NCBI RefSeq assembly: GCF_017874595.1
Contig: NZ_JAGILA010000006.1
Location: 248,001 to 312,000, forward strand
Direction: 5' to 3'
From: Sinorhizobium kostiense
GTDB lineage: Bacteria > Pseudomonadota > Alphaproteobacteria > Rhizobiales > Rhizobiaceae
DNA: 64,000 nt
Shown piece by piece: positions 48,660 to 57,717 of the stretch; positions within the stretch are counted from its first letter, which is position 1, and each line of letters opens with the position of its first letter. A model generated the notes under the pieces. That model was not told where the DNA came from. It worked only from the letters and a program-made list of their open reading frames with translations, and ran no database searches. The position numbers and the translations under genes were made by a program.

Positions 48660-50315
48660 ATGAACTATGACTACATCATCACCGGTGCCGGACCCGCCGG
48701 CTGCGTGCTTGCCAATCGCCTGAGCGAGGACCCGACTGTCAAGGTGCTGCTGCTCGAAGCCGGCGGCGGCGACTGGAACCCGCTGTTCCACATGCCGGCG
48801 GGCTTTGCCAAGATGACCAAGGGAGTGGCGAGCTGGGGCTGGCACACGGTGCCGCAAAAGCACATGAAGGGAAGGGTGCTGCGTTACACCCAGGCGAAAG
48901 TGATTGGCGGCGGTTCTTCGATCAATGCGCAGCTCTATACCCGCGGCAATGCGGTCGACTACGATCTCTGGGCAAGCGAGGACGGCTGCACCGGTTGGGA
49001 CTATCGCAGCGTGCTTCCCTATTTCAAGCGCGCCGAGGACAACGAGCGCTTTGCCGACGATTATCACTCCTATGGTGGGCCGCTCGGCGTCTCGATGCCG
49101 GTCTCGGCCTTGCCGATCTGCGACGCCTATATCCGCGCCGGCCAGGAGCTCGGCATCCCCTACAATCACGATTTCAATGGCAAACAGCAGGCGGGCATCG
49201 GCTTCTACCAGCTCACCCAGCGCGACCGCCGGCGCTCCTCCGCCTCGCTTGCCTATCTCTCGCCCATCAAGGACCGGAAGAACCTGACGGTGCGCACCGG
49301 CGCCCCCGTCGCCCGCATCCTGCTCGAGGGCAGGCGCGCGGTCGGCGTCGAAGTGGTGACCGGGAGCGGCGGCGAGGTTATCCGCGCCGATCGCGAAGTG
49401 CTGGTCTCCTCCGGTGCGATCGGCTCGCCGAAACTGCTCCTTCAGTCCGGCATCGGCCCCGCCGACCACCTGCGCTCGGTCGGCGTCGAGGTCCGCCACG
49501 ACCTGTCCGGCGTCGGCGGCAACCTCCAGGACCATCTCGACCTTTTCGTCATTTCCGAATGCACCGGCGACCACACCTATGACGGCGTTGCCAAGCTGCA
49601 CCGCACGCTCTGGGCGGGGCTGCAATATGTACTCTTCCGTAGCGGTCCGGTCGCTTCCTCGCTCTTCGAGACGGGCGGCTTCTGGTATGCCGACGCGAAC
49701 GCCCGTTCGCCCGACATCCAGTTCCACCTCGGCCTCGGCTCCGGTATCGAGGCGGGCGTCGCGCGGCTCAGGAATGCCGGGGTGACGCTCAATTCCGCCT
49801 ATCTGCATCCGCGCTCGCGCGGCACCGTCCGTCTTTCCTCGCCCGATCCGGCGGCGCCGCCGCTGATCGACCCCAACTATTGGGAGGATCCGCACGACCG
49901 CAAGATGTCGCTCGAGGGACTGAAGATCGCACGCGAGATCATGCAGCAGCCCGCACTCGAACCCTATGTGCTCGCCGAACGTCTCCCGGGCCCGGAGATC
50001 AAGACGGAAGAGCAGCTTTTCGACTATGGCTGCGCCAATGCCAAGACCGACCATCACCCGGTCGGCACCTGCAAGATGGGTACGGACGCGATGGCAGTCG
50101 TCGATCTTGAGCTGAAGGTCCGCGGCCTCGACGGCTTGCGCGTCTGCGACAGCTCGGTGATGCCGCGCGTCCCCTCCTGCAACACCAACGGACCGACGAT
50201 CATGGTGGGCGAGAAAGGCGCCGATATCATCCGTGGCCTGCCACCGCTGCCGCCGGCGGTCTTCCAGCACGAGCGCAATGACACGCGGCCGCGTGCCCGC
50301 GCCGAAATGCGCTGA
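48660..50315 (+). CDS. GMC-family oxidoreductase (choline dehydrogenase-like)
   Basis: A 551-residue flavoprotein of the classical GMC branch. The FAD loop is ITGAGPAGCVLANRLSE with LLLEAGG, the first GMC signature lies around VIGGGSSINAQLYTRGN, and the active-site region includes HHPVGTCKMG and the closing CDSSVMPRVPSCNTNGPTIMVGEKGADII. It oxidises a primary or secondary alcohol. I chose the ATG giving MNYDYIITGAG; 27 upstream codons are open but lack family sequence. It follows the SDR gene by about 77 bases on the same strand. Confidence 0.88.
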   Translation: MNYDYIITGAGPAGCVLANRLSEDPTVKVLLLEAGGGDWNPLFHMPAGFAKMTKGVASWGWHTVPQKHMKGRVLRYTQAKVIGGGSSINAQLYTRGNAVDYDLWASEDGCTGWDYRSVLPYFKRAEDNERFADDYHSYGGPLGVSMPVSALPICDAYIRAGQELGIPYNHDFNGKQQAGIGFYQLTQRDRRRSSASLAYLSPIKDRKNLTVRTGAPVARILLEGRRAVGVEVVTGSGGEVIRADREVLVSSGAIGSPKLLLQSGIGPADHLRSVGVEVRHDLSGVGGNLQDHLDLFVISECTGDHTYDGVAKLHRTLWAGLQYVLFRSGPVASSLFETGGFWYADANARSPDIQFHLGLGSGIEAGVARLRNAGVTLNSAYLHPRSRGTVRLSSPDPAAPPLIDPNYWEDPHDRKMSLEGLKIAREIMQQPALEPYVLAERLPGPEIKTEEQLFDYGCANAKTDHHPVGTCKMGTDAMAVVDLELKVRGLDGLRVCDSSVMPRVPSCNTNGPTIMVGEKGADIIRGLPPLPPAVFQHERNDTRPRARAEMR

Positions 50316-50377
50316 CGGAACGGGTGGCCGATAAGGGCAGCCGGGACGGCTTCGGTTTCGGCATACGGCGCCCGGCG

Positions 50378-50470
50378 TCTTATTCAGACGCGCGAATGCC
50401 GTTGCAGCGCTTTAAATTGCTGCCGAAATCCTCCTTGGATCGCATAGGATCTGAGACATTATCCCATAGC
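50378..50470. repeat. repeat-like intergenic stretch before the glycerate kinase gene
   Basis: CAGACGCGCGAATGCCGTTG followed by GCAGCGCTTTAAATTGCTGC contains small palindromes (GCAGC/GCTGC and GCTTTAAA-like). It resembles interspersed intergenic motifs I associate with rhizobial genomes, and a related GCGTCT/AGACGC stem is found before the M3 peptidase gene. The identification as a repeat is a memory-based inference. Confidence 0.35.
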
Positions 50471-50488
50471 CATTCCGGATTTGATTCG

Positions 50489-51760
50489 ATGAAATTGATC
50501 GAGCCGCGCCGATTCCTGACTTCACTCTTCGAGGCCGCCGTGAAAGCGGCCGATCCCGAAGCCGCCATTCGCGCCCATCTGCCGCAGCGACCGAAGGGAC
50601 GTACCATCGTTGTCGGGGCCGGCAAGGCGGCAAGCCAGATGGCCGCCGCCTTCGAACGGCTCTGGGATGGTCGGCTCGAGGGGACCGTCGTGGCAAGGCA
50701 CGGACCGATCGAGGCGTGCGAGAACATCGAAGTGCTGCAGTCGGCCCATCCGGTGCCGGACAAGGCGGGGGCCGTCGCCTCGTCGGCGCTCCTCGAGCGG
50801 GTGAGGGGTTTGACTGAAGACGATCTCGTGGTGGCGCTGATCTCCGGCGGCGGCTCGGCGCTGTTACCGGCTCCGCCCGAGGGCCTGACGCTCGAGGACG
50901 AGATCGCCGTCAACCGGGCGCTGCTTGCCTCCGGCGCGCCGATTTCGGCGATGAACGTGGTGCGCAAGCATGTTTCACGTATCAAGGGTGGACGCCTGGC
51001 CCTGGCGGCATCGCCGGCGCGCGTCGTCAGCCTCGTCGTCTCCGACGTGCCGGGCGACAACCCGGCCCTCGTCGCCTCCGGGCCGACGGTGCCGGACCGG
51101 TCGACGCTCGAGGAAGCGCGCGAGATCGTCGCCCGCTACCGCATGAACCTGCCGGAGCGGGTGATGGCCCATCTCGCCTCGGACGCCGGGCGCGCGCCGA
51201 GCCCCGACTATCCGGCCTTCGCTATGAACCAGGTCCATGTGATTGCCTCGGCAGGCGTCTCGCTTGAGGCAGCCGCCGCGCGCGCCCTTGAGGCCGGCAT
51301 CGAGGCCGTCATTCTCTCCGACGCGATCGAAGGCGAGGCGCGCGACGTCGGCCGCATGCACGCGGCGCTGGCACGCGAGGTGGCCGCGAGGAACCGTCCG
51401 TTTGTGAAGCCGGTCGTGCTGCTTTCCGGCGGCGAGACGACGGTGACGATCACCGGCGACGCTTACGGCAAGGGCGGGCGCAACAGCGAGCTGCTCCTGT
51501 CGCTGGCGCTCGACATCGACGGCGTCGGCAACATCGATGCGCTCGCCGCCGACACGGACGGGATCGACGGCTCTGAGGATAATGCCGGCGCCTTTGCCGA
51601 TGGCGCGAGCATCGCCCGCATGCGGGAGGCCGGTATCGATCCGCGTGCCCATCTTGCCCGGCACGACGCCTGGACGGCCTTCGCCGCGAGTGGCGATCTG
51701 TTCGTGCCCGGCCCGACCGGCACGAATGTCAATGATTTCCGGGCGATACTGATACGGTGA
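50489..51760 (+). CDS. glycerate kinase, MOFRL type (formerly hydroxypyruvate reductase TtuD)
   Basis: A 423-residue protein with an N-terminal DUF4147 domain (TIVVGAGKAASQMAAAFE, ALISGGGSALLPAPPEGLTLEDE) and a C-terminal MOFRL domain (LSGGETTVTITGDAYGKGGRN). Such enzymes phosphorylate D-glycerate to 2-phosphoglycerate; older annotation calls them hydroxypyruvate reductases. The start MKLIEPRRFLTSLFEAAVKAADP is typical, though the ribosome binding site is weak. It ends the catabolic series and would feed glycerate into glycolysis. It converges with the transaminase gene. Confidence 0.88.
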   Translation: MKLIEPRRFLTSLFEAAVKAADPEAAIRAHLPQRPKGRTIVVGAGKAASQMAAAFERLWDGRLEGTVVARHGPIEACENIEVLQSAHPVPDKAGAVASSALLERVRGLTEDDLVVALISGGGSALLPAPPEGLTLEDEIAVNRALLASGAPISAMNVVRKHVSRIKGGRLALAASPARVVSLVVSDVPGDNPALVASGPTVPDRSTLEEAREIVARYRMNLPERVMAHLASDAGRAPSPDYPAFAMNQVHVIASAGVSLEAAAARALEAGIEAVILSDAIEGEARDVGRMHAALAREVAARNRPFVKPVVLLSGGETTVTITGDAYGKGGRNSELLLSLALDIDGVGNIDALAADTDGIDGSEDNAGAFADGASIARMREAGIDPRAHLARHDAWTAFAASGDLFVPGPTGTNVNDFRAILIR

Positions 51761-51783
51761 GTTGTTCTGGCATGGAGCGGGAC

Positions 51784-51944
51784 AAGACCCTCTGCAACCC
51801 TTCCCCACAGGTGGGAGGGGCTTTGGCGCCCGTTGCAATCGCCTGCCATTCTCGAACCGTCCAGCCCGTTGCATCAACAATGGGTAGGGACGGTGCGGCA
51901 GGCTAAGCCCCTCCCGCTTGTCGGGAGGGGTTGGGGAGGGTCTT
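51784..51944. repeat. palindromic repeat between glycerate kinase and transaminase genes
   Basis: Perfect 9-bp terminal inverted repeats (AAGACCCTC and GAGGGTCTT) enclose two GC-rich hairpins (TTCCCCACAGGTGGGAGGGG and CCCCTCCCGCTTGTCGGGAGGGG). It has the plan of a RIME-like element with different end sequences and lies between convergent genes. Confidence 0.7.
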
Positions 51945-51966
51945 CACCGGCTAAGTATCAGTCCGG

Positions 51967-53304
51967 TTATTTCACCCGCTTCAGCGCGTCGCCGAGGATC
52001 GAGACGATCTCGGCGATCTGCTGTCTTTCGACGATCAGTGGCGGCGAGAAGGCGATGATGTCGCCGGTGACGCGGATCATCAGCCCCTTCTCGAAGCAGT
52101 CGACGAAGACGTCATAGGCGCGGGCGCCGGGAGCGCCATCGCGCGGGCTGAGCTCGATGCCGGCAATGAGGCCGATGGTGCGGATGTCGACGACGCTCGG
52201 CAGGCCTTTCAACGAATGCATCGCCTCGTGCCAGTCCTCCTGCAGCTCGGCGGCGCGCGTCATCAGGCCTTCGTCGCGATAGATATCGAGCGTGGCAATG
52301 CCGGCGGCACAGGCAGCCGGATGGCCGGAATAGGTGTAACCGTGGAAGAGCTCGATCTGCCCCTCCGGCCCATGCATCAGCGCGTCGTGAACCTTGCGGC
52401 TGGCGAAGACCGCACCCATCGGGATCGCGCCGTTGGTGAGGCCCTTGGCGGTGGTGACGATATCCGGCGTCACGCCGAAATAATCGGTCGCGAAGGTCGC
52501 GCCGAGGCGGCCGAAACCGGTGATCACCTCGTCGAAAATCAACAGGATTCCGTGCCTGTCGCAGATCGTCCGCAACCGCTCGAGATAGCCCTTCGGCGGA
52601 ATCAGCACGCCGGTCGAGCCGGCAACGGGCTCGACGATGCAGGCGGCGATCGTCTCGGCGCCGTGCAGCGCCACCAGCCTTTCGAGATCGTCGGCGAGTT
52701 CGGCGCCATGTTCCGGCTGCCCCCTGACGAAGGCGTTCTTCGCGAGGTCATGGGTGTGGCGCAGATGATCGGAACCCTGGAGCTGCGGGAAGACGCGACG
52801 GTTGTTGACGATGCCTCCGACGGAAATGCCGCCGAAGCCGACACCGTGATAGCCGCGCTCGCGGCCGATGAGCCGGGTGCGCGTCCCCTGCCCGATCGAG
52901 CGCTGATAGGCGAGCGCGATCTTCAGGGCGGTGTCGACCGACTCCGAGCCGGAGCCGGTGAAGAAGATCCGGTCGAGCCGGGCATCGGGGCCACCGGGAG
53001 CGATCTCGGCGAGCCGCTCGGCGAAGTCAAAGGCGATCGGATGGCCCATCTGGAAGGAGGGGGCATAATCCATCGTCGAAAGCTGGCGCTCGACGGCCGC
53101 GGCGATCTGGCGACGACCGTGGCCGGCATTGACGCACCAGAGACCGGCCGTGCCGTCGAGAATCCTGCGCCCGTCGATGCTGGTGTAATGCATGCCCTCC
53201 GCAGACGTCAGCAGGCGTGGCGCGGCCTTGAACTGGCGGTTGGCAGTGAAGGGCATCCAATAGCTGTCGAGAATCGGCGTATTCGGCTTGTTGTGGGCGT
53301 TCAT
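51967..53304 (-). CDS. class III omega-aminotransferase
   Basis: A 445-residue PLP enzyme of the omega-amino acid:pyruvate transaminase group. The substrate region reads LDSYWMPFTANRQFK, the cofactor segment TGSGSESVDTALKIA, the aspartate lies in LLIFDEVITGFGR and the PLP lysine in TTAKGLTNG. It would move an amino group from a terminal amine to pyruvate or glyoxylate. I chose the ATG after AGGAGG, giving MNAHNKPNT. It diverges from an XRE-cupin regulator, which is the usual pattern for amine or polyamine catabolism. Confidence 0.88.
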   Translation of the reverse strand: MNAHNKPNTPILDSYWMPFTANRQFKAAPRLLTSAEGMHYTSIDGRRILDGTAGLWCVNAGHGRRQIAAAVERQLSTMDYAPSFQMGHPIAFDFAERLAEIAPGGPDARLDRIFFTGSGSESVDTALKIALAYQRSIGQGTRTRLIGRERGYHGVGFGGISVGGIVNNRRVFPQLQGSDHLRHTHDLAKNAFVRGQPEHGAELADDLERLVALHGAETIAACIVEPVAGSTGVLIPPKGYLERLRTICDRHGILLIFDEVITGFGRLGATFATDYFGVTPDIVTTAKGLTNGAIPMGAVFASRKVHDALMHGPEGQIELFHGYTYSGHPAACAAGIATLDIYRDEGLMTRAAELQEDWHEAMHSLKGLPSVVDIRTIGLIAGIELSPRDGAPGARAYDVFVDCFEKGLMIRVTGDIIAFSPPLIVERQQIAEIVSILGDALKRVK

Positions 53305-53451
53305 GGCAATCCTCCTGACCGGTTGCACGATAGACGTCATGATTTGAATGCCCGAACAAGTCCTTTTCTTCGTCTCCCTAACGCATTGGATTTACTGGCG
53401 CCTAGCTGATAGAATTGCAATATTTCGAACAAGATCAACACGGGATCTGCG

Positions 53452-54000
53452 ATGAGCGTCGATATCGGCAGCCGCCTGCGCCAGGTGCGGCTGATGCACA
53501 ATCTCTCCCAGCGCGAACTCGCCAAGCGCGCCGGCGTTACCAACTCCACCATCTCCCTCATCGAATCCAACGCCTCCAATCCCTCGGTCGGGGCGCTGAA
53601 GCGAATCCTGGACGGCATTCCGATAGGGCTTGCGGAGTTCTTCTCCTTCCAGCCGGAAAAGCCGCGCAAGGCCTTCTATGCGGCGGAGGAACTGGTGGAG
53701 ATCGGAAAGGGGCCGATCTCCTATCGGCAGATCGGCGACAATCTCTTCGGCCGCAGCCTGCAGATCCTGAAGGAGTGCTACCAGCCGGGTGCGGATACCG
53801 GCAAGGTGCCGCTGGTGCATGAGGGCGAGGAGGGCGGTATCGTGCTCTCCGGCCGGCTGGAGTTAACGGTCGATGACGAGCGGCGCATCCTCGGGCCGGG
53901 CGACGCCTATTACTTCGAAAGCCGGCGCCCGCACCGCTTCCGCTGCATCGGGCCGGTGCCCTGCGAGGTGATCAGCGCCTGCACCCCGCCGACCTTCTGA
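53452..54000 (+). CDS. XRE-family regulator with C-terminal cupin domain
   Basis: A 182-residue protein: N-terminal helix-turn-helix (IGSRLRQVRLMHNLSQRELAKRAGVTNSTISLIESN) and a C-terminal cupin barrel (EGEEGGIVLSGRLELTVDDERRILGPGDAYYFESRRPHRF). This layout is that of PuuR-type repressors that sense amines. It probably controls the divergent transaminase and itself. A small palindrome ATTGCAAT lies 31 bases before the start. The ribosome binding site is weak. Confidence 0.85.
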   Translation: MSVDIGSRLRQVRLMHNLSQRELAKRAGVTNSTISLIESNASNPSVGALKRILDGIPIGLAEFFSFQPEKPRKAFYAAEELVEIGKGPISYRQIGDNLFGRSLQILKECYQPGADTGKVPLVHEGEEGGIVLSGRLELTVDDERRILGPGDAYYFESRRPHRFRCIGPVPCEVISACTPPTF

Positions 54001-54218
54001 CCGACAGGGGCATGGCTCTTCTCCTGCGAGAAAATCCACTTTCGGGGATGACAAACCGGCCGCATTGGTGTAAGTGCCGGCCGGTTCGGGTTCCCGCCCG
54101 TCGACCATGAACAAAGAATGGTGAAACCGCTCCTGCCCCATGGGCAAGGCCTTAAGGAAAACCGACAGGCCGGTCGAGAGCGCTCTGGCTGTTTCAGAAG
54201 AAAGCAAAGGTTAGACCG

Positions 54219-54734
54219 ATGAACATCATCCAGCAGCTGGAAGCCGAACAGGCCGCCAAGATCGCCGCCAAGCGCACGCTTCCCGAATTCTCCGCCGGCG
54301 ACACCGTTCGCGTCAACGTCCGCGTCGTCGAAGGCAACCGTACCCGCGTCCAGGCTTACGAAGGCGTCTGCATCGCCCGTTCCGGCGGCGGCATCAACGA
54401 GAGCTTCACCGTCCGCAAGATTTCCTATGGCGAAGGCGTCGAGCGCGTCTTCCCGGTCTATTCGCCGCTCGTCGAAAGCGTCGAAGTCGTTCGCCGCGGT
54501 AAGGTCCGTCGTGCCAAGCTCTACTACCTGCGCGATCGTCGCGGCAAGTCGGCGCGTATCGTCGAGAACACCGGCACGCGCGCCCGCAAGCTGAACGAAG
54601 CAGAGCGTCAGGCCGTCGCCGACGAAAAGGCACGCATCGAGGCTGAAAAGGTCGCAGCCGCCCAGGCGCTGGCCGCCGAGAAGGCAGCCGCCGAAGCCGC
54701 CGAGGCACAGGCAGCGGAAACCGCCGCAGAATAA
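54219..54734 (+). CDS. rplS: 50S ribosomal protein L19
   Basis: A 171-residue ribosomal protein that sits at the 30S-50S interface. The core [32 protein letters not shown] and [35 protein letters not shown] matches L19 closely. The last 45 residues form an Ala/Glu-rich tail absent from E. coli L19 (about 115 residues); such tails are common in rhizobia. It stands alone, without rpsP, rimM or trmD beside it, and ends at a strong terminator. Confidence 0.97.
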   Translation: MNIIQQLEAEQAAKIAAKRTLPEFSAGDTVRVNVRVVEGNRTRVQAYEGVCIARSGGGINESFTVRKISYGEGVERVFPVYSPLVESVEVVRRGKVRRAKLYYLRDRRGKSARIVENTGTRARKLNEAERQAVADEKARIEAEKVAAAQALAAEKAAAEAAEAQAAETAAE

Positions 54735-54758
54735 GAATTGCAGTTCCTGGAACTGGCA

Positions 54759-54789
54759 AATAAGGCGGCTTCGGGCCGCCTTATTTTTT
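54759..54789 (+). terminator. intrinsic terminator after rplS
   Basis: An 11-bp stem (AATAAGGCGGC with GCCGCCTTATT) closes a five-base loop and is followed by a T-run. It lies 24 bases after the rplS stop. Confidence 0.92.
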
Positions 54790-54951
54790 GACCTGCCGCT
54801 GGAAACCTGCGGAGTATCCACCCGCTTCCCGTCGCGTGTTCAAGAACAAGTCACCGCCATCGCGGCTCGCCCCCGAATATGACCTATTGGCTTGTATTCC
54901 CGTGAGATTTCGTGACATCTTCTGTCGCCACAAATTTCCAGGAGTTCTTCC

Positions 54952-55761
54952 ATGACAATCCGCCGCCATGTGCTCGCGGGCATAGCCGCTGCCCTCGCCC
55001 TTCCCTTCGCCTTCTCCGTCCCCGCCAAGGCGAGCGATCTTCCGGATCTCGGCGGCAGGACCGTCGTCGTCGTGACCGAGAACGCCTATCCGCCGCTGCA
55101 ATTCGTCGACCCGAAGAGCGGCGAGGCGGTCGGTTGGGAATATGACGCGATGAACGAGATCGCCAAGCGGCTGAACTTTAAGGTCGAATACCAGAATGTG
55201 AGTTGGGACGCGATGATCCAGGCGATCTCCGACGGTCAGTACCAGATCGGCATGACCGGCATCACCATCAAGGATGATCGCAAGGAGAAGGTCGACTTCT
55301 CCGATCCCTATATGCGGTCTCAGCAGTTCATGCTGGTGCGCAGCGATGAGACGCGTTTCAAGGACGCCAAGAGCTTCGCCGCGGTCGAGGATGCTCTGAT
55401 CGGTGCCCAGCCGGGCACCTCGCCCTTCTACACCGCCGTCTACGAAATCCTCGACGGCAACGAGCAGAATCCGCGCATCAAGCTGTTCGAAACCTTTGGC
55501 GCCACCGTGCAGGCACTCACGGCCGGCGACGTCGATCTCGTGTTGACGGACAGCGTCGCGGCCCAGGGCTATGTCGATGCGTCGGAAGGCAAGCTGAAGG
55601 TGACAGGCGAACCGCTCGGCACCGAGGATTTCGGTTTCATCTTCCCCAAGGGCTCCGATCTCGTCGGCCCGGTCAATGCCGCGATCAAGGCGCTGAAGGA
55701 GGACGGCACCTTCGATGCGCTCAACAAGAAGTGGTTCCTCGACTACAAGATGGGCGGCTGA
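54952..55761 (+). CDS. amino-acid ABC transporter substrate-binding protein
   Basis: A 269-residue periplasmic binding protein of family 3 (polar amino acids). A signal peptide (MTIRRHVLAGIAAALALPFAFSVPAKA) precedes SDLPDLGGRTVVVVTENAYPPLQF. Family segments are GWEYDAMNEIAKRLN and DGQYQIGMTGITIKDDRKEKVDFSDPYM. AGGAG precedes the start. The permease gene follows after three bases. The ligand cannot be fixed; glutamine, cystine or arginine-type binding proteins look alike. Confidence 0.9.
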   Translation: MTIRRHVLAGIAAALALPFAFSVPAKASDLPDLGGRTVVVVTENAYPPLQFVDPKSGEAVGWEYDAMNEIAKRLNFKVEYQNVSWDAMIQAISDGQYQIGMTGITIKDDRKEKVDFSDPYMRSQQFMLVRSDETRFKDAKSFAAVEDALIGAQPGTSPFYTAVYEILDGNEQNPRIKLFETFGATVQALTAGDVDLVLTDSVAAQGYVDASEGKLKVTGEPLGTEDFGFIFPKGSDLVGPVNAAIKALKEDGTFDALNKKWFLDYKMGG

Positions 55762-55764
55762 TCG

Positions 55765-56592
55765 GTGACGATGGCGCCGGTCCAGCCATCCGGAACAACC
55801 GAGAAGGGCGACTATCCCTGGTGGCTGGTCGCCCTTCTCGCGATTGCCGGGATCCTTGCCGCGGTCATCGTGGCGAATGACATATTCGCCCAGGTTTTCA
55901 CCGTCGTCGTCAAGGGCATCGGCGTCACCGTCTTCGTCACGCTGACGGGCTTTGCGCTGGCGACCGTGCTCGGGCTTGGCGTCGCGTTGATGGCGCTCTC
56001 GGAGCACGTGGTGCTCCGGCAGGTCGCGCGTTTCTACACGGAGGTGATCCGCGGCGTGCCGATCCTGGTGCTGCTGTTCTATATCGCCTTCGTCGGTGCG
56101 CCGGCGCTGGTGGTGACCGTCAACTTCCTTGCATCGCCCGTCATTGCGGCAGGCTGGGTGGAACCCATCGTCGTCCGCGACATCTCGCTGATGTGGCGGG
56201 CAATCATCGCCCTGATGATCGGCTATTCGGCCTTCATCGCCGAGGTCTTTCGCGCCGGCATCCTGTCCGTCGACAAGGGGCAGATCGAGGCCGCAAAGGC
56301 CCTAGGTCTCTCGCGCTACCAGCGGTTCCGCCTTGTCGTGTTCCCGCAGGCGATCCGCGTGATCCTGCCGCCGCTCGGCAACGACTTCGTGGCGATGGTC
56401 AAGGACTCCTCTCTCGTCTCCGTCCTCGGGGTCGCCGACATCACCCAGATGGGCAAGGTCTATGCGTCCGGCTCATTCCGCTTTTTCGAGACCTATTCGA
56501 TCGTGGCCTATGTCTATCTGATCCTGACGGTTGGCCTCTCGCTCGCACTGAGGGCGCTCGAGCGACGACTGCGGCGGGCTGACACGCGGTAG
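55765..56592 (+). CDS. amino-acid ABC transporter permease
   Basis: A 275-residue inner-membrane permease of the polar amino-acid group with the docking loop [33 protein letters not shown]. The start is a GTG three bases after the binding-protein stop; an ATG two codons later is equally possible. No ATPase gene follows: the next gene is rpoH2 on the other strand. It must borrow an ATPase encoded elsewhere. Confidence 0.88.
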   Translation: MTMAPVQPSGTTEKGDYPWWLVALLAIAGILAAVIVANDIFAQVFTVVVKGIGVTVFVTLTGFALATVLGLGVALMALSEHVVLRQVARFYTEVIRGVPILVLLFYIAFVGAPALVVTVNFLASPVIAAGWVEPIVVRDISLMWRAIIALMIGYSAFIAEVFRAGILSVDKGQIEAAKALGLSRYQRFRLVVFPQAIRVILPPLGNDFVAMVKDSSLVSVLGVADITQMGKVYASGSFRFFETYSIVAYVYLILTVGLSLALRALERRLRRADTR

Positions 56593-56604
56593 CGGGCGCA
56601 CTGG

Positions 56605-56640
56605 GTCTCCTCCCCTTGTCGGGAGGAGTTGGGGAGGGAA
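56605..56640. repeat. half palindromic repeat between convergent genes
   Basis: TCTCCTCCCCTTGTCGGGAGGAG followed by TTGGGGAGGGAA closely matches the right half of the repeat after the glycerate kinase gene. It lies between the amino-acid permease and rpoH2 stops and may serve both as transcript end. Confidence 0.6.
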
Positions 56641-56662
56641 TCAATGTTCGGCGAGCCGTTTC

Positions 56663-57529
56663 TCAATGCATGCCCGCCGTCAAGGCGGGTGCCTTGGCGG
56701 CCAAGGCCGCGCGCAATTTTTCCAGCGCCCGCGTCTCGATCTGGCGCACTCGCTCCTTCGAGATGCCAAGAGTGGCACCGAGTTGCTCGAGCGTCGCACC
56801 ATCTTCCGAGAGCCGCCGTGCGCGGATGATCTTCATCTCGCGGTCGCTGAGCTGACCAAGCGCATTGTGCAGCCAACGACGAGCACGTTCGCCGTCGATC
56901 ATGTCGCTGACCTGCTCGTCGGGCAACGGCGCATCGCTTGCAAGGAAATCGAGGCGCGCGCCTCCCTCGACATCGCCATGCCCGACGGGCGCCTGTAGCG
57001 ACGCGTCGTTACCGGAAAGGCGGGCATCCATTGTCTGGACATCGGCGAGACTGACGCCGAGAGCAGCGGCAATCTCCTCATGGACTGCCTGCGACGTCAG
57101 CTGCCGGTCGCCTTGGGCGAGGCGGGCCCTCAGCCGACGCAAGTTGAAGAACAGCGCCTTCTGAGCCGAACTCGTTCCACCTCTGACAATCGACCAGTTG
57201 CGGAGCACGTAATCCTGCATCGACGCGCGAATCCACCAGGTGGCGTAGGTCGAAAACCGCACCTCCCGGCTTGGCTCGAAGCGCGCGGCCGCCTCCAACA
57301 GGCCGATATGGCCCTCCTGCACGAGGTCGCCCATCGGTAGGCCAAAACTGCGGAACTTGGCCGCCATCGCCACCACCAACCGCATGTGCGACATCGCAAT
57401 CTTGTTACGCGCCTCCTGGTTATGGTCGTTCCGCCACGCCTCAGCCAGCGCATGCTCTTCGTCCCGCTCGAGATAGGGGGCATCCATGGCAATCTTGATC
57501 AAACGCCGGTCTGCGGTGAGAGTCTTCAT
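56663..57529 (-). CDS. rpoH2: RNA polymerase sigma-32 factor RpoH2
   Basis: A 288-residue heat-shock-type sigma factor. Region 2 is visible as RLVVAMAAKFRSFGLPMGDLVQEGHIGLLEAA and FSTYATWWIRASMQDYVLRNW, the RpoH box as QKALFFNLRRLRARL, and region 4 as LEQLGATLGISKERVRQIETRALEKLR. The start ATG gives MKTLTADRR. Rhizobia carry two rpoH genes; the sequence and a stress-sigma promoter upstream favour rpoH2 over rpoH1. In S. meliloti rpoH2 transcription is known to depend on RpoE2. Confidence 0.9.
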   Translation of the reverse strand: MKTLTADRRLIKIAMDAPYLERDEEHALAEAWRNDHNQEARNKIAMSHMRLVVAMAAKFRSFGLPMGDLVQEGHIGLLEAAARFEPSREVRFSTYATWWIRASMQDYVLRNWSIVRGGTSSAQKALFFNLRRLRARLAQGDRQLTSQAVHEEIAAALGVSLADVQTMDARLSGNDASLQAPVGHGDVEGGARLDFLASDAPLPDEQVSDMIDGERARRWLHNALGQLSDREMKIIRARRLSEDGATLEQLGATLGISKERVRQIETRALEKLRAALAAKAPALTAGMH

Positions 57530-57717
57530 CGATTGCTCCGTCCTGGCGCTGAACGCCTTCGCGTTGAAGAAAGGCCAAACGCCGCCTGCGCGTTCGGCAA
57601 GCTCAATCGGCGCAGCTTGACGAAACAAGAAAGCGCCCTAGATCGAAGAATACGAACCTGAGACGGTGAGGAATCACAGACCAAGAACGCCGGGGCACGG
57701 ACGCGTCCCGGAAACGT

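Noticed and set aside
48366-50270. A 634-codon minus-strand frame opposite the second GMC gene
   Set aside because: Shadow of the GMC reading frame, no recognisable motifs.
54055-54087. Hairpin AACCGGCC...GGCCGGTT considered as a terminator of the XRE-cupin gene
   Set aside because: No T-run follows, so intrinsic termination is doubtful; noted only as a structural feature upstream of rplS.
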